The notes: a model not told the origin generated them from the sequence alone. DNA of 57,848 nt from CAIVND01 sp035532075 (GCA_035532075.1 DATKRV010000080.1:1-57848); one strand, 5' to 3'. Counted from the first letter of the stretch, positions 1-10,629 are shown. Numbers and translations are program-made.

Positions 1-413
1 ACGAAGGGCCTTCGATCTCATCGGTGCCCCGATCCCGACCAAACTCGGGCCGATGTAGACAGAACAACCGGCGAGGCCTACGAAGAATCCCCTGATCAAC
101 TGGGGGTTCTCTTTATTTCAGCGCCGTAAGTTCGGTCTAAGTACTACCACAACGCGAGAACAATCGCGAGTATCTCGAGATGACAAACGCGCTGGTCACG
201 CGATTATTTGAAAACTTTTTTCTGAGGCTGAAAAGAGACCACAATCAGATAGCCAGGAAACTCCCGCTAGCTCCCCCGATTCGGCCCCCGCATGCCACAA
301 GCACGCTCTCGCTGGATCAATCAAACTCCGCGTCGACCAATCTGTCGGTCTCGTTTGTCGGTCTCGTTTGTCGATTTCGCACTGCTGCTCCTCTGGGTGT
401 GTGCGAAAGACGC
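1..413. other. Gene-free left edge
   Basis: No convincing coding region is seen on either strand before the end of recD. The stretch holds a hairpin followed by a T-rich run at 85-119, listed separately, and a short direct repeat (GTCTCGTTTGTCG, twice) near 345-372. Small open frames here lack a plausible start signal and do not resemble any family I recognise. Confidence 0.5.
85..119 (+). terminator. Possible Rho-independent terminator
   Basis: GAATCCCC (85-92) pairs with GGGGGTTC (102-109), with one G-T wobble, around a 9-nt loop, and is followed by TCTTTATTTC. It would serve a rightward gene that lies outside the window. The stem is short, so this is tentative. Confidence 0.4.
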
Positions 414-2228
414 CTACTCGAACGCGCCCCAGAGTCGGTTGGAGAGTCCGGAGGCACGCTGTGATTGGCGCGAAATTGCCACTCGAAGTGAATGTTCGCC
501 CGCGACAATGCTGACATTCTCTGTCGCCCGGGTTACCGCGGTGTAGAGAAGTTCCCGTGTGAGCACCGGAGACGGCGCATCAGGGAGGGAGACGATGACC
601 TCCTTGAACTGCGAGCCCTGGCTTTTATGGATCGTCATCGCCCACCAGGTGTCGATCTCGCGCAATCGTGCAAGCGGTACCGAGCGCATCTGGGTTGCCC
701 CGGGAAACATTGCAACCGGTCTTTCGAGATCGACCACAACACCCGTGTCGCCATTGAACAGCTGATTCAGGTAATCATTTCGATTCACAATGATTGGACG
801 ACCAATGTACCAATCATGTTCGCTGATGTATTCATTGTTGCGACTCTTCACGATCTGTTCAATCGTGCTGCTCCACTGGAAAACCCCCCGTGGTCCGTAA
901 CGTGTCGCACAGATCACCTTGAGTGAGACAAGTTGGTCAAGCGCGGTCCCGGAATCTCCTCTCCGGGCAGCCTCAATCACCTCCAGAGCATTTGCGGCGG
1001 CACGTTGGTAGAGCATCTCGAGGCCGGTAGCGTCATGAATCCATTCCAGCCCAATGGAACTTTCGTCGGACAGAATACCGATCGCATCGTCCGCGGAGCC
1101 GCTTCGAATCGCGTCAGCAAGCGCGGCCAGGGCAGTTTGTACTTCAAAGCGATGCTGATGTTCTAAATGTACGATTGTCTTTCCGATTGGACCTGAGGAT
1201 CTCTTGGAGTATGAACTTCCAACGATCTCGCCAAGAACCGCACCGGCGTCGACGCTTTCGAGCTGGTAAGGGTCCCCGACCAAGACGAGACTTGTATCTG
1301 GCTTGACTGACTCAAGCAACCTGGCAAGAAGCGGCAATGAAACCATCGACACCTCGTCAACAACGACAAGATCGTGAGGAAGCGGATGGTGCCGGTTGTG
1401 TGCAAAGCCCCGCGCGGGGTTTGCTCCAAGCAGGCGATGCAGGGTCGTTGCCTGGACCTGCGCAGGTGGGGACTCGGACTCGAGCGTTGCCTTCGTCGCG
1501 CTGTTCCCTTGATGAAGAGCCTCGGTGATTCGTTTTGCGGCGGTCGCGGTTGGAGCTGCGAGAGCGGGGAGAATCCTCCGTCCCCTGAGTGCGGCGATCT
1601 CATTCACGCATCGAAAGAGCACAGCGATGGTTTTCGTCTTTCCAGTCCCGGGCCCTCCTGAGATCACCGTGAGCCGATGGGTCAAGGCCCGCAACACACC
1701 ACGCTGTTGGCACTCTTCAAGAGAGCTCTGTGCAAAAATCGCTGCCAGCGCGCCGTTGTCGAAGTCGGTTTCTCTGAACAGGCCCCCGTCATCCTTTGCC
1801 CGGTCCAACAAAAAGCGCCCGACATCGAGTTCGTAGCGCCAGTACCGTTCGAGATAGAGCCTCCGGTCCTCAAGGACGAGCGGCCTTGGCGTCACTGCAG
1901 ATGCATCGCCTGGGCACTGCACAACCTCGCTCTTGCGAAGTCGCTCGATCAAGTGGTCGACCTTGGGCAGCTTAGGTAGTTCGACTCCGGCTGTTTGTGC
2001 ACCGTCAAGGTCAAATGAATCGGCAATCGAGTCGAGCTCCAGACAGACCTTTCCGTCGCGTACCGCCCGCACACACAGCGCGATCGCCAGCAGTACCTCG
2101 GGATCTGACTCGCTCGAATTTCGTGAGACCGCCTGAGCCACCTGAACGTCACATGCCTGGAAGATTCCTGCGGAGAGATAGGGCAAAAGAGCCTCTGCGC
2201 TTGGGTGCATATCGGGAACTCGGACCAT
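414..2228 (-). CDS. recD: RecBCD subunit alpha, RecD helicase
   Basis: Fast 5'-3' helicase subunit of exodeoxyribonuclease V, which unwinds and resects double-strand ends. At 604 residues it has the usual RecD length. The Walker A loop GGPGTGKT is near residues 191-198, the helicase box with VVDEVSM follows in mid-protein, and the C-terminal part carries WWAMTIHKSQGSQF, the SF1 motif near the RecD end. I start it at ATG 2228, which shares one base with the recB stop (TGATG), rather than at the longer in-frame start at 2297 that would lie wholly inside recB. It is the last gene of recC-recB-recD, so it is probably made by translational coupling. A strong terminator is not visible downstream. 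Family assignment is firm; the start is inferred from the overlap. Confidence 0.93.
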   Translation of the reverse strand: MVRVPDMHPSAEALLPYLSAGIFQACDVQVAQAVSRNSSESDPEVLLAIALCVRAVRDGKVCLELDSIADSFDLDGAQTAGVELPKLPKVDHLIERLRKSEVVQCPGDASAVTPRPLVLEDRRLYLERYWRYELDVGRFLLDRAKDDGGLFRETDFDNGALAAIFAQSSLEECQQRGVLRALTHRLTVISGGPGTGKTKTIAVLFRCVNEIAALRGRRILPALAAPTATAAKRITEALHQGNSATKATLESESPPAQVQATTLHRLLGANPARGFAHNRHHPLPHDLVVVDEVSMVSLPLLARLLESVKPDTSLVLVGDPYQLESVDAGAVLGEIVGSSYSKRSSGPIGKTIVHLEHQHRFEVQTALAALADAIRSGSADDAIGILSDESSIGLEWIHDATGLEMLYQRAAANALEVIEAARRGDSGTALDQLVSLKVICATRYGPRGVFQWSSTIEQIVKSRNNEYISEHDWYIGRPIIVNRNDYLNQLFNGDTGVVVDLERPVAMFPGATQMRSVPLARLREIDTWWAMTIHKSQGSQFKEVIVSLPDAPSPVLTRELLYTAVTRATENVSIVAGEHSLRVAISRQSQRASGLSNRLWGAFE

Positions 2229-5200
2229 CACGCGAGATCCAAGGTGCCGTCGAGCAGGTCGGTGAGGTCTCCCAACAGAGCAGCGGAGAACTCCCACGAA
2301 AAGACACCAAAGGGAGAGCTGGCCTCCCGGGGATTCGAAGCACCCTGCATGCCGCGCAGAAAGAGATAGGCAACTCCCCCGAAATGGATCTCCGGGTCAT
2401 ATTCGAGAACTCGCCAGCGAAGATACCGGTGCAACGCAACCGCATAGAGCGTTGCCTGAAGCGGATAGTGGTGTTCTGCCATTGCCTTTGGAAGCAGAGT
2501 CGGTCGGTAGTCCACCGACATTGGAGGTCTGGCGGTATCTGAGAGCACATTTGTCTTGTAATCGGCAAGTACAAAGCGCGGTTGCGCGCCGTCACGGTCG
2601 AAGTCGTTGACGCGAAGTACAAGATCGATCGAGCCGGTCAAATGGCCAGCGAGTTCCTCGTCAATCAGTCCCTCCCTGACGCGCACGGCCCATGGCTTCA
2701 TCGGATCGCCTTCGCTGAGATGATCCGCAAGAACTGCACCGATATCGCGGATGTTTGCATAGCGTGACCTACGACCAAGGCGAATCTCAAAACCGATCTC
2801 GTCGAGCCGGTCCGCACGTCCAAAATCTCTCAGGCATCGATCAGCGAATAGACGACCGAGGGGCGTGCCAATCACCAGGTTCAGGCCGCGGACCAATTGA
2901 GCGCGGTCCACGGTGAGTCCCCGCCAGCGCATCTGGCGATCGATCGCTTCGGCCAGTGCCCCATCGAGATCGTCGGTCGTGAAATCAACCTCCTGCAAGA
3001 CCTTGTGGACCAAGGTGCCAAATTCCGTGCCACCCGTAAGGGTGCCAAGTGCAAGATCGGATTGATTCGAATCGGACACATCGAGGGGGTGATACGCGCT
3101 CATTTCGACCGGCTCGTCGTTTGCCCCCGAATCTCCGAAACTCTCATCGGCGAGATCAAGTCGCATACCAGGTCCGAGAAAAATCGCGCGACCAGCTGGA
3201 CGCATTGCGCTGAATGACCAGCGCCGATGGGCGCCAGAAAGTACGCGCGTGAGTTTGGCGACCATGAGCTCGTCCACACCAGCACACACCTCCTGGTCGA
3301 TCCAGCGTGACCCGGTGGGCCAGTCGGTGCCAATCTCGGTCACCGTCAGATCATCAGCGCGATCTCCTGCTACCAACCGTCTACGCAGCTCGGTAACGAC
3401 CTCGTCGTCTGGGGGAATCTCAAACTTCGCAACTTCAACATCCTCGCTATCGACTCTGGCGCCATCCTTTGCAAACAGCAACCGGGCGAGTCCTGAGTTC
3501 TGATTGTCTTTCACCCGAGTCCACCAGACGATTGTCTGATGCTCGGCGCGGGTGAGAGCGACGTACAGCAGTCGAAGATTCTCCCCGACCGCGTCTTTCA
3601 GCGTGAGTCGTTGGCGCGACTCGTAGTCGCGAGATGACGGCCATCGACTCGATCGGTCGACGGCAAGAATTCGTTCGTTGCGTTCAAAATCCTGATAGAA
3701 ATCTCCTCTCGCGACCGCGTGCCACATCGAGGGCACGCAGACGATCGGGAACTGCAGTCCTTTGGATTTATGGATCGTCAGGATCTGCACCGCCATCGCC
3801 TCCGATTCGACCTGTTGTGACAACAGGTCCTCTTCAAGGTCATCGCGGTGGATCTCGCGCAGCTGATCAAGGACTCGGAGAACTCCATCAGGGGTCGGGT
3901 GTCGCGAGAGATCGCCGCGGTGCAACAGCCCGACAATTTGGTTCAGGTCGGTCATGTTCCGGTCGCCGTGATAGAGACCAAGGACATTGCACATGACATT
4001 GCTCTCTGCCCAGACCATCGAGCAGAAATCGGCTATTCCGTGGCGATTGAGCGCCTCGGACCAACGCAGGAGAGTCTCCTGGACCTCCCGAAGAGCATCA
4101 TCATTCGCTCCGGCAATACTCCTCGCGTCATGCGCAAAAAACCAGCCCAGCGCAACCCTGCGAGCACGATCCGGATCGGACGGAAGGGCCAACGCGTTCA
4201 TCAGCAGGCGCCACTGTGACTCGGCCTCGGTATCGAGCACGCTGAGACCCTGGCGAATCACTGCAGCGATCCCCCGGTTGCGAAGCGCCTGTTGCATCGT
4301 CACCGCCTCGGCGTTTCTCGACACCAATACCGCGATGTCGTTTGGTCGCACCCGTCGGGGTTGGGCTCCCCCGTCTTGGGGAATTCTCGCGTCTTCGAGA
4401 AGATTGTCGACACAACACGAGAGATCGATCGCAATTGCCTCTCTTGCGGCGTCGGCCGCGATGAGCCCACCTGACTTTCTCGACAGGTCCGCGCCGAGCG
4501 CGGTGCGGATCGACAGTCCGGGCAGCGCAACGTCTGCCGAGCTAACCAGACGCCGGAGACGGTGTTCCTCCGATGGTCGTACCCGGTGAAAGGCGATCTC
4601 CGAGTGCCCAAGCGTCACTCCCCGAAGAAGGCGCTCGAGACCGGTGACAAGGGCGCCATCTGAGCGATAGTTCACCGAGAGACGGTGGTGTTCGACATCG
4701 TTCATGAGCGTCGCGCCAAGATATGAATAGACGTTGGCACCCCGAAATCCGTAAATTGCCTGTTTCGGGTCACCGACAACGATCAGCCGAGTACCGTTGC
4801 CGCGCGATCCAAAAAGGCGTTCAAACACCTCCCATTGGACCTGATCGGTGTCTTGGAACTCATCGACAAGCACCACCGGAAAGCGTCGACGGAGCAGATC
4901 GATCGCGTGCGGACTCTCGCTCAGCGCGTCGCGAAGCTGGGTGAGCACATCGTCATATGACAACGTGCCGCGTTGACGGCGCCGACGGGCAACCTCTTCG
5001 AGGATCTTATCGAGGAGGGCTCGCTTTGCAAGTGCCTCACGAAGGGCATCATTCACCACCTCGGATTCGCCGTCTCGAAGTTCGGGAAGCACGGTGATCC
5101 CGGGATTGTTCAACGCGATCTTGGCGAGCTTGACGAGCGTCGATCTCACCGTTGGCTTCAACCCGAGATGCACCACGGCGCTGTCGAGCTGGCGCAGCAC

Positions 5201-5692
5201 ATCGACAGACAGCACATCGGTGACGACCTCATTGACGATCTCATCGGTATCATCTTGCAAGACCGCATCGAGATCGAGGCGTGCGAACGAGCCGAGCGTC
5301 GACCGAATCTGTTGCGCAAAACTATGAATAGTTGTGATCGTCGAGGTATCGAAATTCAACAGCGCCTGTTCGAGTCTCTTCCGGTGAAGGCCGGAGTCAA
5401 ACCGGGCAAGGTGTTCGCTTACCTCGTCGCCCTCCTTGAACGGGATCTGACCGGAAAGTGCGCGCACGGTGTATGAAATCCGCTCCCGGATCTTCTCGCG
5501 GAGTTCTCTTGCGGCAAGTCTTCCAAATGTCACCACGAGGATCTGATCGATGGTCACGTCGGATTCAGCCACGTAGCGAGTCGCGAGTGCCGCGAGTGCG
5601 TAGGTCTTTCCAGTCCCTGCACTCGCCTCGATCGAAACCCTTCCCTCGCGCGGAATCACTCCGACGAGGTCAAACTCCGTTACCTCAACCAT
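2228..5692 (-). CDS. recB: RecBCD subunit beta, RecB helicase-nuclease
   Basis: 3'-5' helicase and the only nuclease of the RecBCD machine. At 1154 residues it has Walker A ASAGTGKT at residues 23-30, the Walker B region VDEFQDTDQVQWE, and SF1 motifs LSVNYRSDG and LLYVALTRAEHQ, so it is UvrD-like. The C-terminal nuclease domain is intact: GSIDLVLR and VLADYKTN supply the Asp and Asp-x-Lys metal ligands of the PD-(D/E)XK fold. The start is ATG 5692, overlapping the end of recC by 8 bp. An alternative ATG at 5716 is possible, but neither has a clear Shine-Dalgarno, as expected for a coupled internal gene. Its partners on both sides, recC and recD, confirm that it is RecB and not AddA or PcrA. 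Confidence 0.94.
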   Translation of the reverse strand: MVEVTEFDLVGVIPREGRVSIEASAGTGKTYALAALATRYVAESDVTIDQILVVTFGRLAARELREKIRERISYTVRALSGQIPFKEGDEVSEHLARFDSGLHRKRLEQALLNFDTSTITTIHSFAQQIRSTLGSFARLDLDAVLQDDTDEIVNEVVTDVLSVDVLRQLDSAVVHLGLKPTVRSTLVKLAKIALNNPGITVLPELRDGESEVVNDALREALAKRALLDKILEEVARRRRQRGTLSYDDVLTQLRDALSESPHAIDLLRRRFPVVLVDEFQDTDQVQWEVFERLFGSRGNGTRLIVVGDPKQAIYGFRGANVYSYLGATLMNDVEHHRLSVNYRSDGALVTGLERLLRGVTLGHSEIAFHRVRPSEEHRLRRLVSSADVALPGLSIRTALGADLSRKSGGLIAADAAREAIAIDLSCCVDNLLEDARIPQDGGAQPRRVRPNDIAVLVSRNAEAVTMQQALRNRGIAAVIRQGLSVLDTEAESQWRLLMNALALPSDPDRARRVALGWFFAHDARSIAGANDDALREVQETLLRWSEALNRHGIADFCSMVWAESNVMCNVLGLYHGDRNMTDLNQIVGLLHRGDLSRHPTPDGVLRVLDQLREIHRDDLEEDLLSQQVESEAMAVQILTIHKSKGLQFPIVCVPSMWHAVARGDFYQDFERNERILAVDRSSRWPSSRDYESRQRLTLKDAVGENLRLLYVALTRAEHQTIVWWTRVKDNQNSGLARLLFAKDGARVDSEDVEVAKFEIPPDDEVVTELRRRLVAGDRADDLTVTEIGTDWPTGSRWIDQEVCAGVDELMVAKLTRVLSGAHRRWSFSAMRPAGRAIFLGPGMRLDLADESFGDSGANDEPVEMSAYHPLDVSDSNQSDLALGTLTGGTEFGTLVHKVLQEVDFTTDDLDGALAEAIDRQMRWRGLTVDRAQLVRGLNLVIGTPLGRLFADRCLRDFGRADRLDEIGFEIRLGRRSRYANIRDIGAVLADHLSEGDPMKPWAVRVREGLIDEELAGHLTGSIDLVLRVNDFDRDGAQPRFVLADYKTNVLSDTARPPMSVDYRPTLLPKAMAEHHYPLQATLYAVALHRYLRWRVLEYDPEIHFGGVAYLFLRGMQGASNPREASSPFGVFSWEFSAALLGDLTDLLDGTLDLA

Positions 5693-8600
5693 CGAACCGC
5701 CCGAATCGCTTTGCATCTTGCGGCTTTGGTTGCGGCATCCCTTCGACGACGGTCTTTTCAAAAGTTCCCCACAGATAGTGCGCCAACCTGGCCGCCCTAA
5801 AGGGTCCCGTGCCGGGATCAGAATCACGAGCCGGGATGCGCGACAGCTCATCTAACCTGATCTGTCCGAAGGCGAGCACATTGTCGCGATCGAGACCGTC
5901 GGAATAGGTGTTGTGTCCACCGCCCCTCCAGTCGGCCTCCTCGACATCGCCAAGATGCATTGCCCTCGAGAGGTTGACAAAAAGCGGAAGCGGTTCGCTC
6001 CGGCCAAGTTTGGCGAGTTCGAGGACCGCGCGCATCCCTGACTTGGCGGCGTTCTGGCGAGCATCTTTTGTCTCACCAACAAGGCGAAGATCAACGATCT
6101 GAGGACCAGAGGATCCAGTGGCCGGCCGACGGAGCAACACGCTCCTCCAGATCACAACCGGTCGCTCGAGCGTGAGCAACAGAAGATCAAGCCATGGGCT
6201 GAGCGCGTCGACTGGCCGCAAATGCGAGAATCTTGCATTCCATGTACCGCACCAGTAAGAACCGCTGGAAGCGACGAACTCTCCCGGGGTCAAGGTTCCA
6301 TATACACGCCGGGCGGCCTTCCCCGTTCCAAGGGCGCGATCAATGGGCACTGTGGGCCCGTCGGGTGACATCGGATCAATGTCGAAACCGTGCAGGCCAT
6401 CAATAATCTCGTTGACCTCGCGCTCGATATCGTCGCGAAGGACATCAGCAAAATGTCCGACCGGAAGGGCGCCGCGTGCCCGCTCTCTCTCCCACCATTG
6501 AACGCTGTCTGTCTGCCAGCGTGCCCGGTCCGGTTGCCTCATCCTCGTTTCAAGGAGCCGCCGACCGATCGCTGCGCGCTCCCTCGGCTCGAGCGCGACC
6601 GGAAGTTCATCGGAGGTCTCGTCGCGTTCGTATGGTCGGTAGATCTGGAGACTCTTTTTGAGAAAACTCCTCACCGGATGAAGGAGGAACTCGCGTAGCT
6701 CCTCGATCGTGAAACCCGATTCGTCCCCGTGAAACTGAAGTGGTTGCTCGATGAGCAACTTGGGGCCGAGATCTTGTGTGCGTCGCGCACGAGCTCCCAA
6801 GAGAGCTGTCGAGTCGAAGCTCCAGGGACCTTTCCGACCAAGTCTCCCCGGTTCGAAGTTTCGTTCGTCGTAGGACTGACGCGGGTGGAATATCTCTCTT
6901 CCTTGGATCCAGAGATCTTGCGAAGCGGGGGCAAGGGTTTGAACGACCGTGTCTTTCAACTCGAGGAATTCGACCGAGCGCGGTGTCGCCAAGTTGGTAC
7001 GCGGGTCAAAGGCGCTCACCGTGACGATGAGTCGCTGCTGAGCTGCCAAAACAGCCTCAAGAATGGACTGTCTCGACTCGGAACGTTCATCAGGATCGCC
7101 GAGCTGGGGCGCAAGCGCCATCACGTCATCACCGTTGACATCCGCATCTTTCGAGGGAGAATCATCGAGACCCAGCAGGCAGACAACTTTGAACGGTATC
7201 CAGCGAAGAGGGGTGAGCGAACTGACCGTCACCCCTCCACGAAAGAAATCTGCCCGGCCAGGCGCGCCACGAAGGCCATCTGCCAACACTCGCCGCATGT
7301 CCGCAAACGAGACCTCAACGGTGTGCTCCCGCCCCTTGTAAACCAAGCTCGCAGAGATCTGCTCAAGCAGTCGGTGAAGCCCGTCAAATTGCCATGATTC
7401 TGCCGGATCGAGTGCAAAGAGGGCGGAGATCGACCGAGCCAGCACCTCACACCAACGTCGGGGCGAACGCGGCAACCGGAACTGTTCGGCCACATCCTCC
7501 AACCGGTCAAGCAGATCTCCGAGTTGGCCAGCGATTTCAATCTCCTCGCCCTCGACGCCAAAAGGAGCGATGCCTCCCAGGGCAAGTCCATTCTCGAGGT
7601 CATGAGTCGTGACACCGATCAGGAGGCTGTCAACTGCCGCCCTCCAGGTATTGAGCTCATAACGCTCCGAGAAACCCATATCGATGCGATGCTCTGCACT
7701 CAAGCCCCAACGAACATTGGTATCGCGGACCCACGTATTTACCCGTTCGAGCGCGTTGTCGTTGAAGCCGAATCTTCTTCGGACGGGATCAAGCGCAAAA
7801 AACTCAAGCATCTCCGAGGCGCTGCATCGACCTCCCACGAGTGCAAGAAACGCGTCAAACGCCTCCAAGAGCCCATTCGGACTGCGCAGTGACCGATCGC
7901 TCATGTGATAGGTGAATCTCGACGCGTCGCCCGTCGGCGCTTCGCGCGGCTCGCCCGCGGACGGAGCGAGAGCTGTCGACGACTGGCCAAATCCCGCCTC
8001 AATAAATGGAGCAAAGTCGGTGATCCTCGGGCACAGTACAACTATCTCCTCCTCTTCGAGGTCGGGATCATCTTGCAAAAGGTGCATGATCGCGTCGCGC
8101 AATACCTCTACCTGACGGGCCGGACCGTAACAGGCGTGTACTTCAATCGACCCATCCTCGGGACGAAGTTCAAAGGTTCCATCCGGAGGACGATCGGCCC
8201 GGAGGTCTTCTTGCACCCGAGCGAGGAGCGAAGGCTGCCCACGCACATCACTGCGCAGATACTGGGTATCGACGTTTTTGAAATGCGAGAACTCCCGGTT
8301 CCTTCGCGCAACAGCGAACAGCGCGGCGCGCTCTCGAAACGGGGATCCCCATGACAAAAGAAGCGGATGATGAAGCAGGTTTTGGGAACAATCCTGGGAA
8401 CGAAGCAACGAGGTAGTGCCCTGTTCCTGGCTCGCCTTTCCCCCAATTCGTCGGGCCACGACAGGGGAGGGCTCAAGGAAAAAACAGTGCACGTCCCGTT
8501 TTGAGGCGAGGGCCTCAATGAGATCGAGAAATCCCCACCCTCCCGGGAGAGAGGTGATGCCAAATATCGAGAGTCGGGGTGGAAGCTCGAGATCGAGCTC

Positions 8601-9212
8601 ACCCGTCCTCACACGATCGAGCAGCGCTCTTACGTGTTCGGGCGGACTTGGTTCCCCGATATGTTCACGCGCGCGTCGCCAGAGTTCCGGCTGCCAGGAC
8701 AGCTCCTTCGTCAACGCATGACCATTCGCGTCGATATTCCTCCCCGCGCGCCATTCCTCAATGAGCTCGGGGCGATGAAGCGCATACCGGTCGAAAAGAT
8801 CCGCGATCCTGCGCGCCCGACCATAGGAAGATGCCCCGACCGGCAACCCGGGCATGTTGTGAATCTCGCGATCTCGTGCGTCGATCTCGAGAATCTCGAA
8901 TATCGTCCAAACCAGTTGGTCGATCTGCCACGGATCGTTATCGTCACCGGAGCGTTCACGCCCAGCTGCTTCAAAGACGAGTTGTCTGAGTTTCCCCGGG
9001 AAATTGAACGAGATGTTCGCCGCGATCCCGTCCTCTCGTCCCTGCGAGGATCCGAGCGAACGGGCGAGTTCGAGCTTGGTCCATCGTTGCATTCCAAGGC
9101 TCGGGACCGCCACCCATTCGGCGGACATCGGATCCGCAAGTGGTTCGGCGAGGAGATCGGATAGTGCTCGAACGAGCGGCCGGATATCGGAAGCCTCATT
9201 CAGGTGCAACAT
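5685..9212 (-). CDS. recC: RecBCD subunit gamma, RecC
   Basis: Structural subunit of RecBCD that splits the duplex and, in studied enzymes, reads Chi. It is 1175 residues, close to the family norm. The N-terminal VAVPSLGMQRWTKLELA is the typical RecC opening, and motifs such as LSIFGITSLPGGW and VSSLTPLRWIPFKVVCLLG are characteristic of the family. As expected for RecC, it has no intact Walker A or nuclease triad, being an inactivated helicase-nuclease relative. It is the first gene of the operon. The ATG at 9212 has no Shine-Dalgarno, but TAACGT lies exactly 6 nt upstream, so the transcript may be leaderless. No GAAC-N4-GTTC LexA box is seen in front of it, so SOS control is not indicated. 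Confidence 0.93.
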   Translation of the reverse strand: MLHLNEASDIRPLVRALSDLLAEPLADPMSAEWVAVPSLGMQRWTKLELARSLGSSQGREDGIAANISFNFPGKLRQLVFEAAGRERSGDDNDPWQIDQLVWTIFEILEIDARDREIHNMPGLPVGASSYGRARRIADLFDRYALHRPELIEEWRAGRNIDANGHALTKELSWQPELWRRAREHIGEPSPPEHVRALLDRVRTGELDLELPPRLSIFGITSLPGGWGFLDLIEALASKRDVHCFFLEPSPVVARRIGGKASQEQGTTSLLRSQDCSQNLLHHPLLLSWGSPFRERAALFAVARRNREFSHFKNVDTQYLRSDVRGQPSLLARVQEDLRADRPPDGTFELRPEDGSIEVHACYGPARQVEVLRDAIMHLLQDDPDLEEEEIVVLCPRITDFAPFIEAGFGQSSTALAPSAGEPREAPTGDASRFTYHMSDRSLRSPNGLLEAFDAFLALVGGRCSASEMLEFFALDPVRRRFGFNDNALERVNTWVRDTNVRWGLSAEHRIDMGFSERYELNTWRAAVDSLLIGVTTHDLENGLALGGIAPFGVEGEEIEIAGQLGDLLDRLEDVAEQFRLPRSPRRWCEVLARSISALFALDPAESWQFDGLHRLLEQISASLVYKGREHTVEVSFADMRRVLADGLRGAPGRADFFRGGVTVSSLTPLRWIPFKVVCLLGLDDSPSKDADVNGDDVMALAPQLGDPDERSESRQSILEAVLAAQQRLIVTVSAFDPRTNLATPRSVEFLELKDTVVQTLAPASQDLWIQGREIFHPRQSYDERNFEPGRLGRKGPWSFDSTALLGARARRTQDLGPKLLIEQPLQFHGDESGFTIEELREFLLHPVRSFLKKSLQIYRPYERDETSDELPVALEPRERAAIGRRLLETRMRQPDRARWQTDSVQWWERERARGALPVGHFADVLRDDIEREVNEIIDGLHGFDIDPMSPDGPTVPIDRALGTGKAARRVYGTLTPGEFVASSGSYWCGTWNARFSHLRPVDALSPWLDLLLLTLERPVVIWRSVLLRRPATGSSGPQIVDLRLVGETKDARQNAAKSGMRAVLELAKLGRSEPLPLFVNLSRAMHLGDVEEADWRGGGHNTYSDGLDRDNVLAFGQIRLDELSRIPARDSDPGTGPFRAARLAHYLWGTFEKTVVEGMPQPKPQDAKRFGRFDG

Positions 9213-9218
9213 GAAATG

Positions 9219-9224
9219 ACGTTA
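9219..9224 (-). promoter_or_regulatory. recCBD -10 element, leaderless
   Basis: TAACGT on the minus strand, followed by 6 nt (CATTTC) and then the recC ATG. The spacing would put transcription start at or next to the initiation codon. Confidence 0.5.
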
Positions 9225-9380
9225 TCGCCTGCATGTGTCATCTGTCATGAACGAAAGGTGCATTGCTGACAAATGTCGTCATCACCATTTGATAGGAGGC
9301 GATCCCATCACATAACCACGTACTGCAAACCTGTATCGGCGTCAACTGGAACACTGGTACCAACCCATCGGTTCTTTCCC

Positions 9381-9386
9381 TAAACT
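9381..9386 (+). promoter_or_regulatory. -10 element for DinB-fold gene
   Basis: TAAACT is followed by 5 nt before GTG 9392 or 8 nt before ATG 9395. No Shine-Dalgarno is present, which suggests a leaderless mRNA. Confidence 0.5.
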
Positions 9387-9391
9387 TCGAC

Positions 9392-9916
9392 GTGATGACA
9401 ATCATCCCAGACGACAAAGACTGGACGTGGGTACTCGAGCGACCCTGTTTGGAATGTGGATTCGACGCGCGCGACATAGGCATGCAAGACATTCCGTCCC
9501 TGCTTGGGAAACTTGCCGGTTCCTGGCAAGAGGTTCTCCTTCGAGCAGATGTCGCGCGACGGCCATCCCCGGACAAATGGTCACCCCTTGAGTACTCCTG
9601 TCACGTCCGTGATGTATTCCGTCTGTTTGACAAGCGACTCCAGTCGATGATGCTCGAAGATGGTGCGCACTTTGAGAATTGGGACCAAGACCGAACTGCC
9701 GTCGAGGATCGTTACGACCTCCGAGTTCCGAGCGTCGTCTCCCGTGAGCTTTCAGACGCGAGTGAGGTGCTTGCTCATCGGTTCGCGCGAGTTGACGGCT
9801 CGCAGTGGGAACACAGAGGTCGACGGTCCAACGGGAGCGAGTTTACGGTAGCCACCCTTGCCACCTACTTGGCCCACGACCCAATCCACCACCTCTGGGA
9901 TGTCGAGGTCACCTGA
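9392..9916 (+). CDS. DinB-fold protein
   Basis: Small cytoplasmic four-helix-bundle protein of the DinB/YfiT superfamily, whose members include thiol-dependent metal transferases. Of 173-174 residues, the parts I recognise are PDKWSPLEYSCHVRDVFRLF, with a His in the first metal-ligand helix, and the C-terminal YLAHDPIHHLWDV, which supplies the second His pair. An N-terminal CLECGFD element resembles the short lead-in found in several actinobacterial members. In this phylum such proteins often use mycothiol, but the substrate cannot be read from the sequence. It starts at GTG 9392 or ATG 9395, divergent from recC. A second, more distant relative lies at 51858-52370. Confidence 0.8.
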   Translation: MMTIIPDDKDWTWVLERPCLECGFDARDIGMQDIPSLLGKLAGSWQEVLLRADVARRPSPDKWSPLEYSCHVRDVFRLFDKRLQSMMLEDGAHFENWDQDRTAVEDRYDLRVPSVVSRELSDASEVLAHRFARVDGSQWEHRGRRSNGSEFTVATLATYLAHDPIHHLWDVEVT

Positions 9917-10629
9917 GATCATCGACGACTCTGCGAAATAGACAGACATCTTCAGGTATTCATCGAAGGACCGAATCACGATCGACCGCTATGGGTCATG
10001 AACATCTGAGAGGTTCTTCAGCGCCTCGATCATGAGCTCTCGACGCGCCATTCCAATCGGGCGTCACGAACAGTTTTGCAATCCAACCGAGCCAAGCGCT
10101 GTGACTGATGCTGGTCGTCCTCGTCGCGAGTTGCCTGATCGATGATCCAGTGCCATCTGCACGCGAGTCAGATGAAATGAATCGACGTCGCGATGTACCA
10201 GAGGGGCATCGTAAAAAAACGGGTAACAACGTCGCACCCTACGCCCCTGATCGCCCTGGCCGCATTGCTCGGACAAGACAATAAGTGAGACGCCAATATT
10301 TGATGGATGAGGTAGTTGACACATGAGGTTTCTGATACATAAGACACACCTCGGGTATCGCAAGCTGTTGCGTGAAATGATTGAAACAGATCCAATAGCG
10401 CAACCGCAGGTAATCTTGTCGACTTTGCATCGTGAACAAGACGATGCCACCGCCGCAACCGCTCACTGTGCTGCTCGCCATGTTCAATATCTGCGCCAGA
10501 CAAACGTCTCGTGAGTCTCGGGTGAAAATATCGCTCGAGACCCCAACGTCGTTGAACCCAGAATCATCCGACGCGCGCTTGGCAAACCTGTACGGTAGGG
10601 GGAGATGGACCAGAATCAAGGGGGAATAG
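9917..10629. other. 713-bp gap with no recognised feature
   Basis: Both strands were read. Short open frames exist, but none has a start signal, a domain or sustained coding-like composition. No tRNA, terminator or repeat is apparent. It could be decayed coding DNA. The last bases before 10630 contain a GGGGGA Shine-Dalgarno for the aldolase. Confidence 0.5.

Noticed and set aside
345..372. GTCTCGTTTGTCG direct repeat as an element end
   Set aside because: Only two short units with no flanking element features; probably slippage.
2228..9212. AddAB instead of RecBCD
   Set aside because: Three genes in order C-B-D, a RecD-type helicase and a RecC without Walker or nuclease motifs fit RecBCD only.
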